Of a DNA stretch of 64,000 bases, positions 1-11,323 are shown piece after piece. Position 1 is the first letter of the stretch; every line of letters starts with the position of its first letter. The position numbers and the translations under genes are program-made. The stretch covers positions 23,209 through 87,208 of the forward strand of contig VDFB02187533.1 in assembly GCA_007258455.2 (NCBI GenBank), in the 5' to 3' direction. The notes under the pieces are model-generated. The model had not been told where the DNA came from. It searched no databases and saw only the letters and a list, made by a program, of their open reading frames with translations. This DNA is from Sequoia sempervirens. Lineage: Eukaryota > Streptophyta > Pinopsida > Cupressales > Cupressaceae.

Positions 1-1080
1 GAATGGAATCTATTAGGATGTTTTTGGCTTTTGCAGCACATTAGGATTTCAAAGTTTATCAAATATATGTGAAGTCTACTTTTTTGAATGGAGAATTGGA
101 AGAAGAGGTATACATAGAACAAAAAAGGGATTTCAGGTATTAGACAAATTGAATATGGTCTAAATATTGAAGAAGTTTGCAAAGAAAATGTAGAAAGAAT
201 TTGAAATGTCTATGTTTGGGGAGATGAATTTCTTCCTTGAATTACAAATAAATTAGATAGAAAAAGGTATTTTCATTTCACAATCAAAGTACGTCAAGGA
301 AATGTTGAAGAATTTGGAATGGAAGGTTCTAAACTGGTGTGTACACCTATGGTTACTAGTTGCAAGATGAGCAAGAATGATGAATATCCTAAGGATGATT
401 AGAGAAACTATAGATCAATGATTGGTGGACAGCTATATCTAACTACTACTAGACTGGATATCATGCATGTAGTTTTTCTTGAGGCTAGATTTCAACAAGA
501 TCCTAGAGAGTCACATGTTGTAGTAGTGAAGATGATATTTAGATACTTTAAGGGAACTCTAAATCATGGCTTGTGGTATCCAAAGGATATTGATTTTACT
601 CTAATTTATTTCATAGATGCAGATTGGGCTGCTTGTATGGATGACAGGAAAATTATAAGCAGTGGTTCATTCTTTTTGGAATGGGGATTGGTGTCATGGT
701 AAAGCAAGAAACAAGATTCAATGTCTTTATCTACTACAAAGGCATAATACATTGTAGAAACATATTGTTTCACACAAGTGTTATGGATGAAGAAAACATT
801 GAAGGATATTAGGGTGGTATATGATAAACCAATTTCTATATTCTATGATAATAATGTAAGTGCTATCAATATTTCAAAGAATCCAGTAATGCATTCTAGG
901 ACAAAACATATCTCAATTTGGTATCACTTTCTAAGAGAGAAGGTTTTAGAGAATGAAGCTAATCTTGAATATGTGCCTACAAAGGATCAAGTTGTTGATA
1001 TATTCACTAAGGCTCTTCCCAAGGATACATTTGAGTGTCTCTGGGAGAATTTGGGGGTTATTTCCCCTCCTTTTAACTAG
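1..1080 (+). pseudogene. Ty1/copia polyprotein remnant: RT and RNase H
   Basis: These are the last domains of a copia Pol, which copies element RNA into DNA in cytoplasmic particles. The first ~140 bases read as RT, with a KSTFLNGELEEEVYIEQ-like block. At 200-310 comes an EMSMFGEMNFFLELQ-like block. At 418-702 the frame holds YLTTTRLDI and FIDADWAACMDDRK, the RT end and RNase H start. At 778-1080 comes the RNase H end with YDNNVSAINISKNPVMHSRTKHI and the VDIFTKAL motif. The ~100 residues between the first two blocks, which should contain the catalytic YVDD, are missing, so there is an internal deletion of RT. Several in-frame stops are present and the 5' part lies outside the window. A 3' LTR follows at 1595. 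The family call is firm; the Sirevirus assignment rests on the downstream polypurine tracts. Confidence 0.9.
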
Positions 1081-1196
1081 ATGCATAAGGAGATGCATCA
1101 ATCCAGTGGATTTCATGATTCATTCTTTGGCCTGGACTAATGTTGGTGGTTACCTCTCAGGTGGAGTAGGTAGTAACATTGTTGGTTGTTGTAGTT

Positions 1197-1593
1197 AGGG
1201 GGAGTGTATGTTTTCATTATATAGTGGTTGTTGATTGTTTTGGTATGGTGTGTGCTCCTATGGGGGAGTATACTGAACAAGTAAAGAAATAGAAGTTGTA
1301 TTGTAGTGGTTAGAAGGTTGATTAATGTCAAAGGAGAAACATAAGTGATGCAAATATTATTTACTTTTCCATTGATGCCAAAGGGGGAGAGAGAATCATG
1401 TGAAAAATATTCAGCTGTTAGTTGAGAAAGGGGGAGAGAATAGTATAGCTAGAGAATGAAGACCACATATAAAAATAAAGTTGAAAGGGGGAGAGTGAGT
1501 AATGAGAAAAGACAAGGAAATATGTATGGAGTAGAGTTGTTGGTGTTGATGGTTTTTCACATCATGTGTTTCCATCAATGAAAAAGGGGGAGA
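1197..1593 (+). other. Multiple polypurine tracts before copia 3' LTR
   Basis: Six GGGGGAG tracts lie between the RNase H end and the 3' LTR, at 1197-1204, 1262-1268, 1381-1395, 1424-1440, 1483-1495 and 1581-1593. The last one directly abuts the LTR and is the expected plus-strand primer. Repeated polypurine tracts in this position are a known trait of the Sirevirus branch of Ty1/copia. The interval holds no credible ORF. Confidence 0.75.
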
Positions 1594-1594
1594 T

Positions 1595-3201
1595 TGTTGC
1601 AAGTATGAGCAATTGGTGTTTTCATTGATGTCAACAAACCTGTGTTGTCATTGGTGTCAACTATATTAGAAGAATATTTTTGCAAGAGTATGTGTAGTTG
1701 TTGGTATTGTTTATTATGATTTGATTATTTGCACTATGTTGTCAATAATGAGCTACTGGTTTCAAACTCTGGTGTTCCTTTGATAAGATTTTTTATATGG
1801 TTGAGGAAGTTATGAAGATGATGACGATGTGTTTCTGGTGCTCGATTTCCAAGTGCTTTTGAGAATTCTTGATAAAAAGAGGAAATAGTGAGTTGTAGTG
1901 TGTTGAAGAATAGTGTTCTAGTGTCACTCCACATTTATTCTATATTGAATATCTACCTATCCATTTCAAATATTTTGATCAAAGGTGTTGTATTTATAAT
2001 TTGGTGTACTAGATTGTTGTGTAGAAGAAGTTGCATACTCTAGTGTGTGAATAGTGTATTGCATAGGTTTCTAGGAGATATGTTTTTACTCTGTGTTTCT
2101 CCAAAATTTAGCTTCATGTCTTCTGGATCTAAAGGTGTGCTGATAATTTTGGCATCTCTCATTGGTCGAAGTTGTTTGAGGTTTGGTGCTTTAGAAGTCA
2201 TTTTATTAAGTTACAATGCAATGCAAAATTGTTTGAGTGTACTGGGTGTGTACATTCTTTAGGTGAAAGATGTTGTGAAGGATTTTGTTGGTTTTTAGGG
2301 TGTTTGTGGAATATTCTATATTTTATTTAGGTGACTTTTGTTTTTTGTGAGTTGTTATTGGATCAAAGGAAGTGCGTACTTAAAATTTTAATGGTGTTTA
2401 CATGGGTTACAATTGACCTTCGTGTTTACACTAATTTTAGTGGATGTTTATTATTTTTAGAAGTGTGTTGTAGCATGGTGTTATATATTTGGGTCCCAGA
2501 TAAGGAGTGGTGTGGTGTGCCTTCACTTCTATCCACCATGGATTTTTTTGGGTATCGACCTAACTTGAATTTACATGGTTGAGGTGCATAGTCGACCTTG
2601 GAGAATATTTTCAAGGTTGAATATGATATAAATATGAGTTGAGTTGTTGAGGGATGCAAAGATAGATAAGTATGAGGTGAATGATGTGAATTACAAAGTG
2701 TTAGAGTGAAAAATTTCATGTGTTAGATTGCTAGATGTAGTGAGAAGAAGGTGTCTAAAATTATTTAGTTATGTTATGAAGGTGTTCATTATGTTGTGGT
2801 GGATTTCTTTGTTACATTGAGATGAATTTCTCCAAGTAATATTCTTCTTTATCTTCAATTCTATTTTGGCAATGAGCCTTTGGTAGTGAGCCTTTCTTTC
2901 CTTACATAGTGAGCCCTCCAGCAATGAGCCCTTTATATTTGGTGTTTATATTATGTTATATTCATGTGAGCTAATCTTCACCATGGTTTTTTTCATCTTG
3001 TGTTTTCTAGGTAAATATGGCATTCTCTTATACATGGTGTTTATTAAGTTTTAGTTTCTATTATTTTCTTTTCATGCTCAATCATTATAACAGATTAAGG
3101 GTGAGTTGAATGAATGTGGATCTGAATATTTGTGAGGTTTTTGAAGCTTTAAGACCTACAACTGATTCATCCCCCCTCTCAGTTGTCTTGTGCATTCAAC
3201 A
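1595..3201 (+). mobile_element. 3' LTR of the copia element
   Basis: The LTR starts with TGTTG directly after the last polypurine tract and ends with CAACA at 3197-3201, a perfect 5-bp inverted pair. The length of about 1.6 kb is usual for Sirevirus-type LTRs. The pyrimidine-rich stretch CCCCCCTCTCAG near 3171 and the closing TGCATTCAACA resemble the 3' end of such LTRs. Short ORFs inside have no family match and are treated as chance. The 5' LTR lies outside the window, so no target-site duplication can be tested. Confidence 0.75.
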
Positions 3202-3320
3202 CTAATTCGTTAATGTTTTTGATCTTTTTATTTCTTATTCAATTTTATTTTCATTATGATTAATTATTTATATTTTTTGGGGTTTTACTTTGCCCTTTCT
3301 TTAGGAATTTTTTTTTTAAA

Positions 3321-4118
3321 GGGTATGTGCAGGATCATCATGGAAAAAATAGGCCCTTAAAAGGCATTGAAAAAATTAGAAAAAAATTAGAGTTGAGAGC
3401 AACTTGACATAAAATTTTGAATAAGTTATCTATATTATTTTAAAAATATGTAAGAATAAATATATAGAAATTGAATGTAAGTTTCTAAACTACTAGGTTT
3501 ATTAAAATATATATATGCCATTTTGGTGAAATTTGGAAATTTCAATGTAGTAATTACTTAAATTTTACGGAAAAAATAAGTGGAATGTACATTGACCACC
3601 TAAACCACAATAAAATGATAATCTTTTTTTTATAATATTTTTCTAGATATAAGTAGAGGACTCATCATGCACAGGATGTGATGCATATTTACATAATTTT
3701 TCAAATAATTTATTATGATTTTTATTACAACTTTTCAAGAAAATATAAAAACTTGTCGACCATAGCAGTAAAACTTCACAAAAGTTGACCCCTTTTTTTA
3801 ATCTATAGTATTCGAAACATGAAGATGTAATGTATGTTTGGTTCCGAAAATGTGGTACCATTTAAAGCTACTTAGATGTTTTCAATCAAACTATCTATCG
3901 AGGACTTTAATTAAACAATTCAAATAGAAAAATGAATAATAATTATTTATTAAATTCAAAGTAAAGCATAATTTATATTGGTGGAAAGTTGAGAATTTCC
4001 TTTAAAAACCCTTTTCATTTCATCAATTTTAAGTTAAAAAAAAAAGTCATCATCCACATACCCTACACATACCCATCATATTGCCACTTTTTGGCCCATC
4101 ATGATCCTACACATACCC
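3321..4118 (+). mobile_element. TIR element, copy 1 (non-autonomous, ~0.8 kb)
   Basis: The segment begins GGGTATGTGCAGGATCATCA and ends with the inverted counterpart ATGATCCTACACATACCC, giving ~20-bp terminal inverted repeats. The four bases TAAA flank it on both sides (3317-3320 and 4119-4122), a candidate target-site duplication. A second copy lies inverted at 8369-9157 and aligns along its whole length, including indels. No ORF of useful length is present, so it is non-autonomous (MITE-like). A 4-bp duplication and these termini do not point to one of the common plant superfamilies, which I leave open. Confidence 0.75.
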
Positions 4119-4122
4119 TAAA

Positions 4123-7100
4123 TTGGATCACTCATGTTACATTATTTTCCCCCTCACCCTCTCACCACCCTCTCTCTTTCTTAAGCTAGCTTGGTTTGAA
4201 AAAAACTAATTTTACATCTCCTTGAGCTCTATATCATGATGATGGATCATAGAGTGTGATCAAAAATGTTGATTCTAAAATTGGCACACAATCAAATCCA
4301 AAAGCATAAAATTTTGATTATGGATAGTGGAAATATAATAGAATCAATTTTCTCTTTTTTTTTCTTGTGTTTCTCAAAATTATTGGCTCTTAAGAGCTTT
4401 CATGGACATGTCAGAAGCCCATAATAAGTATTGAAAAAAACTTTCAGATCTATCCAAATAAAACAAACTATTGGCATAAATAACTGTTCAACTATCAATT
4501 TAACCATGAGGAATATCACCTTATTTGGCATGTGTTTGGCTATGTCATACATTAGTGAGACCTTGAAAGATGAATTATTTAGCTTGGACATCATTCTTGT
4601 AACACAACAATATTCAAGGGGATCTCCATAGTCGAACACCAGAAATGGAATCATCCAAAAACCTAGTTTTTTTATCCCACATAGCTTTTGATGGATTTTT
4701 CATGTTCCTATCTAGATCCTACCCATATTTAATTTTGATATTAAATGAAAGTTATATAAAATAAGCTAAGAGGATTATCTTAAAAAGAAAAACAAAACAC
4801 TAAAAGAAGCTAGGCATGAGATTTTTTGAAAAAAACATAAATAATATTAATTTCTAAATTTGAAAAAATATATAGATTTTAAATAGCAATAGAGGAAAGG
4901 TCCAAGTTACAACCCATGTTTCAATAAGTTCATTGATACACACTAACTAAAAATTATATATTAATAAATTCCAAATGTACCAATAGTTTTCAACTTTGTA
5001 TCTAATAGTTACAAAAAAAGTACTTAATTAGAGGAGTTGTGCAACTTTATTGGTACCAATAGTGCACAATTATTGGGGTATTTGTACATATATATTGGAT
5101 CAATTATGTAAATTTTGTGGTGCTCAAAGTGAACATTTATTGGGGCACTAGAGAATATGTATCAGACATCAACTTAAATGACCATTTTTTGACCTTTGTG
5201 TACATAAAAAATCCTCTCGTATTTTTTGTAACTACCTAGAAGCCAAAACAATAGCTATAAGCTCTAAAGTCGCATACAAAGAAACCCAAAATAATTCTCA
5301 AAATCTGACATAACATTTATGAGCTTAGGGTATGCAAAATTAGCTATAACGACTACTAGTAGCCTTCCCCTAATTGTCAATAAAGTTCATAGAATAAAAA
5401 TTTAAATAATTTTAGAAAAAAATCACTCACCATAATTTAGAAGAAATACATTATGAAAATTAAGACACCTAAACAAAAGAAAACTTTCAACTCAAAGAAC
5501 TATAAAAAGTTGTTGTAAGGAATGGGTATTGGACTTATTACTTTGAGCATGGTACATTGCCTCATAGTTACTATTTCCATCGCTTGAAGTCCTATGTTTA
5601 ATGGAGTATGTTGCTTTGAAGTTCCATTTTTTCCTATACTTGTAGTCATTTTCTTTTGAACTAAGGTTGTTTTAGCTTGAGTAGGCATAAGAAAAAGATA
5701 ACTAGTACTAGATAGTCATTTGATTTTAAAAAAGAGTAAATTCATGCATACCATATTGTTTCTTACTCATAGAAAGGATAAATCTAGAAGAAAGTTCTCC
5801 CATAAAGCACTGGCTATCTAGCCATTAGGATGCACCATGTGCATCCTATTACCAAAAATTTTGTCATCCCTCAAAAACTTGTCTTCTACCAAAATTTTGG
5901 CTAAGTTTTCTGTTGGCGGTGTTTAGGTCAATTATCATAACCACGTCGATCACTACCCAAGTTTTTCTAACCTCTCCATTCTCCACCACAATGGTCAATT
6001 TCTATCTTTGTATTGTCCTTTTGTGTGTGGCAGTGTTCATTAAAGTTATCTGAACTTTAGTAAGTCCTGCTTTGGTTGGTGTCTAAGTCGTTTCAACATT
6101 TCTTTGAGTTTATGTAACGTTTTCGGTCTCTGATCAAGTTAGAAAAACTCTCTTTTGCTGCCACAAAGGTAATGAAGGCTTCAAAGATATTATAAAGAAA
6201 CTATTAAAGAGATGGTGGTATTTCACATTGGTTATAGGACTCAAAGTGGTCTCTGACAGGGTTATACAAACTACTTATATGTCGATAATATAGTAATTTC
6301 TATTCAAATTTTCAAAAGGTGAGTATAGCAAAGTGATGATGTGAAAGCTTACGTGTGCCAACATGACAAGAGGGTATCATTAATTTCTCATCTACTTATG
6401 TATTTATTATGGAGGATTATGAGGAAATTGGAGCTAGTAGGAAGAGCATTTTTTAGCTACAACATTGGAAAATATGGAGAAAGGGGAGCATGCTAGCACA
6501 TACATTGTTTCTCAAATTTCATAGTTTTTTGAGGTATTGGACTTTCCCTACTTGTTTCAGTAGCCATTTCTAATTGTAGTTTAGATTAACAAGATTTTCA
6601 ACATTACAATATATCTCGGTGTAATTATACACAAACCGTAGGGTTTCAATTGCAATGAGGTACAAATATCATAGTTATGAGTACATTTCTTGTCTAACCT
6701 ACACCATGCCATAAATAGGGGATACCAAATTAGGGATAGTGAATTTGGATGAGTTCAAGGAGAAGTTTAGAAAACCAAATTTTCCACCTATCACATGATA
6801 AGTTTTTTCCAATGGATTAATTGAAGCAACTACATTACCCATAGCAATTTAGTGCCTAGAATTAGTCATTGCATGTAATAGACACTATGACTCTCAATCC
6901 CATGAAATTAGGATTCAAGATCCAATGGGCTGGTAATTAAAATTTAAAGAACTAATTTTTCCTTATGTTTAAAGATTCTAGAAAGGGAAAATTTCTCAGC
7001 TCTCAATTTTACCAATTCATAGATCAAATTCTCAGCCAAAAAGGGTCTCTTTAATAATGAAATTATAAAGAACTGGCTAGCTAAACCTAGGAGAGGAAAA

Positions 7101-7179
7101 TCCCAACTGTTGAGGAATTTACATAGAAATCATTTTATTCATGAAATACTAGGTATTGTTATCTATTGCATAGATTGAT
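4123..7179. other. AT-rich stretch without recognisable gene
   Basis: I see no protein family, RNA gene or clear repeat here. The only open frames are 60-85 codons long and match nothing I know. It may be old transposon debris. Confidence 0.5.
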
Positions 7180-7732
7180 AGGGAATGATGAGGGTCCAAA
7201 CTAGGCCACTAAGTGGCAATGAAAATTTAGAACAACAAAGTTAGGAAAATTGTAATAAAAAATTGAATAAGAATTTGTAGAAAATTAAATGTAGTTTCTA
7301 GGCTACTAGTCCTTTTTCAGAAAAGAAGTAAATCTATTTTGTGAAAATTTGAAATTTCAATGCAGTAGTACTAAATTTTTAGGAAAAAGATAAGAAGTAG
7401 GTGAATGTCTGAAGACCCTAAGTACAAGAAAAAAATAATTATTTTTTCTAAAACTCTCAATATATGTAGAGGACATAAGCTCAGATGTGACACATTTTTC
7501 TTGTAATTGTTTTTGTATGTAAATAATCAGTTATGATTTTTTACTAGAACATTTCAAAATTATTAAAATGTGCTTGTTTGATCACCATAACTTGGTCAAA
7601 AAAATATTCAATTCCTTTTTCCTATAGTATGCGAAGTATAGAATGTGACACATCTTTTAGATTCAAAAAATGTGAAATAGTTTGAAAATTATAGAATTTT
7701 TTCAATCAGCCTCACAATTAGGACTTTAGTCA
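7180..7732 (+). mobile_element. TIR element copy 3, left part
   Basis: This segment aligns in the same orientation with copy 1 (3321-3920), for example around the phrases GAATGTAAGTTTCTA / AAATGTAGTTTCTA and ATTTCAATGYAGTA. It stops at AGTCA (7728-7732), where the Tat-type retrotransposon begins. Its right part resumes at 34819, after the retrotransposon. The left terminus is decayed (GGGAATGATGAGG). This is the oldest TIR copy in the nest because it is the insertion target. Confidence 0.7.
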
Positions 7733-9752
7733 TGTAATGTCACAGAATTGCACCTACGTGCAATTCCACATTTTTGCATTTTTGCCTAGTATTTATGACA
7801 CCTTAGAGCATTAATGAAAAAAATACCATGAGTCAAAATTTTGTAATTCTGACTCCATGTGGACTTGTGGCAGAGCAACAGAAGCCTCATGGCATGTTTC
7901 TCAAAAATCTAGGCTCTAGACATTTGCACAACACGTAGATGTCTGTGTGGTGCACTATCATCCTAGCAATTCTCTGAGTTTGAAATGGGGAATCTAGAAT
8001 CCTGAATCTTTTGAAACATGTCCTAGTAGTTGGGTTTTGGATGAAACAACTCTTTATTTCACTTCCATGCATTAAAACCCCTCTCTTGCTCTCATTTGGG
8101 GTTGGAAGTCATTCATTCAAGCTCTCTTGTTATTTTCTCCAGTCTTGAGTTCTCTTCATCTTTAATAGCAACACTCTCACAAGAAAAGCCATGTTGGACT
8201 GAGGTACCTTTAGTAGCAACTCTCAAGCAAGCACTCTATAGTGCATCCATGTGCTCTAGAGAGGGTCTTGACCTATGGGTAATGCTCTCTCTTTCACTTT
8301 CCTTCCTTATTCATTTACTATCTCGTGGTGTGGATTCTACTCCTAAGCGAGTTTTTCTTTCACCACATGGGTATGTGTAAGATCATGACGGGCCAAAAAG
8401 TGGCAATATGATGGGTATCATGGTTAGAAAACTTTTCTTTTACCCAAAGGTGATGAAACAAAAGGGTTTTTTAAAAGGAGATTCAGCTTTCCCACTAATA
8501 TGAATTGCTTTACTTTGGTTATTAAATAATTATTATTCATTTTCTGTTTGAATTATGACTAGGAATGGGTGATGACTGATTGAAAAACATTTATGGCTTT
8601 CAAATAGATATGCATTTTTTGAATCTGAAAACATTCATCACATTTAATGGCTGCATACTATAGGATTAAAATTTAATTTCATGTGAAGTTTTGACCAAGA
8701 TTAAAGATTGATTGGAACCATACAGGGATTTTTTATATTTTTTTAAAATTTATGAGGCAAGAGTGCATTAATTATTTACTTGGAAAAAAAATTACAACAG
8801 ATATGCATCACGTGGGATGAATCCTCTACTTATATCACAAATCTTACTTTAAAAATAATTATCATTTTATTATGGTTAGAGGGTGAATTAGGATGAGCTT
8901 CCTACTTGTTTTCTCGAGAAATTTGGTATTATTGCATTAGACTTTCAAATTTTCATAAATAGTTTTATTTATTTTTAAATAAACCTAGTAGTTTAAAGAA
9001 ACTACATTCAATTTTCTACAAATTCCTATTCTTACATATTTTTGAAATAATATATATAACTTATTCAATTTTTTACATCAAGTTTCCTAACTCTGATTTT
9101 TCTGAATTTTTCACCACTTAAGGACCTGCTTTTTCCATGATGATCCTGCACATACCTACATGATTTGTTTACTTCACTTGCACTCCTTTCCAACTTGGTT
9201 GTCCATGGAGGTGGGAACACCAAAGCAGGGGTCTGATTGAGGCAAGCCCCTATACAACCCCAACATTTCCCCCTTATTCTTCAATGTGCAGGTGCGAAGA
9301 GGAGCTTGGAGTGAAGAGTTGAACATCCAGAAAAAGGTAAGCTCTCTCCAAGTCCCCTTGTGCTTATTATAGTTTTTTGGCTTCCTATTTGTTTATTTCA
9401 CTTAGTACATTCCCAACCTGAGCTTAGAAGTGAAACCTAGTTCTACCCACTTGAACTCTTGAGCCCTCTATCACTTAGGATGCTAGTGTGCCTTTTAGAT
9501 GATAACATATTGTGCTAGCATCCTAAAACTACGCTATTGTCTTTTGGATGAGAGCTTGCTTGTCTGAGGCAGGAATCTCGGGGTTTCACTCTCTCAGGAT
9601 CTGAAATAACTTTCTCTAAAACACAACTTAAGGTATACTTTTCCTAGAATCTCATTGACTGGCTTATGTTGAGGTGTATAAGAGCAATTTGTTCCTTGGT
9701 GATCTCTTTAGAATAAAGGGACCCATGTGCAATGAATCCCTCTTATATCACA
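7733..9752 (+). repeat. 5' LTR of the Tat-type element (split by TIR copy 2)
   Basis: The LTR starts TGTAATGTCACAG and ends TTATATCACA. Without the nested TIR element and its 4-bp duplication it is about 1227 bp, against about 1213 bp for the 3' LTR after removal of its own insertion. The 94-codon frame at 8096-8380 lies within the LTR, recurs in part at 34020-34240, and is not a gene. Confidence 0.85.
8369..9157 (-). mobile_element. TIR element, copy 2 (inverted, inside the 5' LTR)
   Basis: Inverted copy of the 3321-4118 element, with termini GGGTATGTGTAAGATCATG and CATGATGATCCTGCACATACC. ACAT flanks it on both sides (8365-8368 and 9158-9161). The allelic-like empty site is seen in the 3' LTR of the same retrotransposon near 34219-34235, where the LTR reads through without the element. 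This defines the insertion and the duplication independently of the TIRs. It post-dates the retrotransposon. Confidence 0.85.
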
Positions 9753-9754
9753 TT

Positions 9755-9775
9755 TTTGTGAACCCAATGTGAATG
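9755..9775 (+). promoter_or_regulatory. Candidate primer-binding site of the Tat-type element
   Basis: Directly behind the 5' LTR the sequence TGTGAACCCAATGTGAATGC resembles the common retroelement site with a CCCAACGTGGGGC core (lysine tRNA type), but with several mismatches. It is placed by position more than by match. Confidence 0.35.
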
Positions 9776-9791
9776 CGTCAGATGTATTTTC

Positions 9792-10980
9792 ATGATGTCT
9801 CATGTTTATGATCATCCCTTTTCTGAAGAATATTTTGATATGTTGGAAGGCGCTCTAGAGGATTTCTTAGGAGCACTCTCTCCTATCTATAAACCTTCCA
9901 AACAAAATCTCCCCTCGCAAGCAGAGAAGTTGGTAAATGTGGTTGTGGTGTTTGTGGCTCCTTTGATCCCTAAGAAACCCATTATTTACGTGACCCTGAT
10001 TGAACCATCCCCTAGGGTGAATTATTCTATCTATGGGATTTCATGTCATAGTGACTCATCAGATTTATATTCAAGGTCATGAAAGCTATGGACTCTACTT
10101 CCTATATGTTTTTGGGAATACAAATAATACAAGGAGAAATAAACAAAACTTGGATCAACAACCTTCCATTCCCACATAAAAACCCACTCAAGTTCCTACT
10201 TCTTTACCACCTTCCCAACCAAGCCTTCCTTCAGCACCTAAGCCTACAATCAAAGCACTAGGTGATTACATTCTTATCAAGCAACTTTGTGTTACTCTAG
10301 CTAAGATCTCACTTTGGGACTTGCTTCAAATTACTCTAGTTTACCAAGAGATGATGCAGGAAGCCTTGCAAAAGATTATCTTTCCTGCCTCCACTAGGCC
10401 TATGGATGTTAATGCGGTGTTGGCTCATATTTAGGAATATTCGCCAAATATTACATTCCACCCTCAAGAACTCCCGCCTCCGAATGTGTAGAAGCAAGTT
10501 GATCCTTTGATTATTATAATTAATGTTAATAATATCAGTATTAGGTGTACTCTCATTGACATTGGTTTAGTTCTCAATGTTTGTGGTATGAACCTATTAC
10601 CCAAAATTAAATTTGATTCTTCTTCTTTAGCAACCTCTTCCTTTTATACTCATGGGTTTGAGAACATGGCCATTGCGATCTAGGAACAATAATATTTCCT
10701 TTGCAGCTAGGTCTCGTTACCTTGCCTATGTTGGTTTATGTGATGCCCAGCCCGTTACCATACAATCTTCTCTTGCAGAGACCCTGGATTCATGTTATGG
10801 GTGTTGTGACTTCTACTTTATATCATTCTTTGAAGTTTGTTGCAAACAATCAGGTGGTTACAGTTAAATTAGATCTAGAAGCCATTCACCTTTGTGAGCT
10901 AGTGGTTGTCGGTTGTGCTTTAGTTGTATCCACTCTCAAGAATTGTATTCCACACTTAACCGCTAATGCTATGGCATGTT
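9792..10980 (+). pseudogene. Tat-type gag-pol linker and aspartic protease remnant
   Basis: No retrotransposon gag domain is recognisable; the first frame (9792-10082, 96 codons) is acidic and unassigned. From about 10260 the reading LGDYILIKQL...AKISLWDLLQ matches the conserved linker ahead of gypsy protease. At 10500-10870 an aspartic protease follows in two frames: TLIDIGLVLNVC (active-site triad D-I-G in place of D-T/S/N-G), then LVTLPMLVYVMP, LLLQRPWIHVMG and FVANNQVVTV. The protease would process the Gag-Pol precursor. A frameshift lies near 10680 and stops are frequent. The region is cut by the TRIM at 10982. Confidence 0.75.
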
Positions 10981-10981
10981 T

Positions 10982-11323
10982 TGTTGCAAGAGGGTGTGTC
11001 CCTTGGTCTTCCTTGCAGCACAATGCTTGGGTTTGTGACATGGTATAACCGCCTCTATGGATCTTAACTAACACTTGTATCAGGCATTAATAGGTCAACC
11101 TTTTTGTGCAATGGCAAGGCCAACAATTGGTATCAGAGCTGGTCATAGGTTCAAAGCCCTTGCTTGTGCTAGGGGGATTATTGTAATATGGTGTGTCCCT
11201 TGGTCTTCCTTGTAGTACAGTGCTTGGGTTTTTGATATGGTCTAACTACCTCATTTGGATCTTAATTGATGCTTGTATCGGGCATTGATAGGTCAACCTT
11301 TTAGTGCATTGGTAAGGCCAACA
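10982..11323 (+). mobile_element. TRIM: miniature LTR retrotransposon, 342 bp
   Basis: Two direct repeats, 10982-11125 and 11182-11323 (~143 bp), flank only 56 bp. The left repeat starts TGTTG and ends CAACA. Two bases after it comes TGGTATCAGAGC (11128-11139), the classic primer-binding site complementary to initiator-methionine tRNA. Just before the right repeat is a purine tract, CTAGGGGGATTAT. The flanks TGTTT (10977-10981) and TGTTC (11324-11328) are a 4-of-5 target duplication. By eye the repeats are 80-85% identical, so this is an old insertion. It has no coding capacity, as expected of TRIMs. The alternative, an unrelated tandem duplication, would not explain the binding site, purine tract and termini together. 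Confidence 0.8.

Noticed and set aside
418..1080. Functional copia RNase H gene
   Set aside because: Stops between the frames and an upstream deletion including the RT active site show a remnant.
4400..4654. Overlapping frames on both strands (84 and 66 codons)
   Set aside because: No domain, no codon bias visible, and both strands open over the same bases; treated as chance.
11127..11142. Primer-binding site of a full-length copia element
   Set aside because: Only 56 bp separate it from the second direct repeat and no copia coding sequence is near; the TRIM reading explains all signals.
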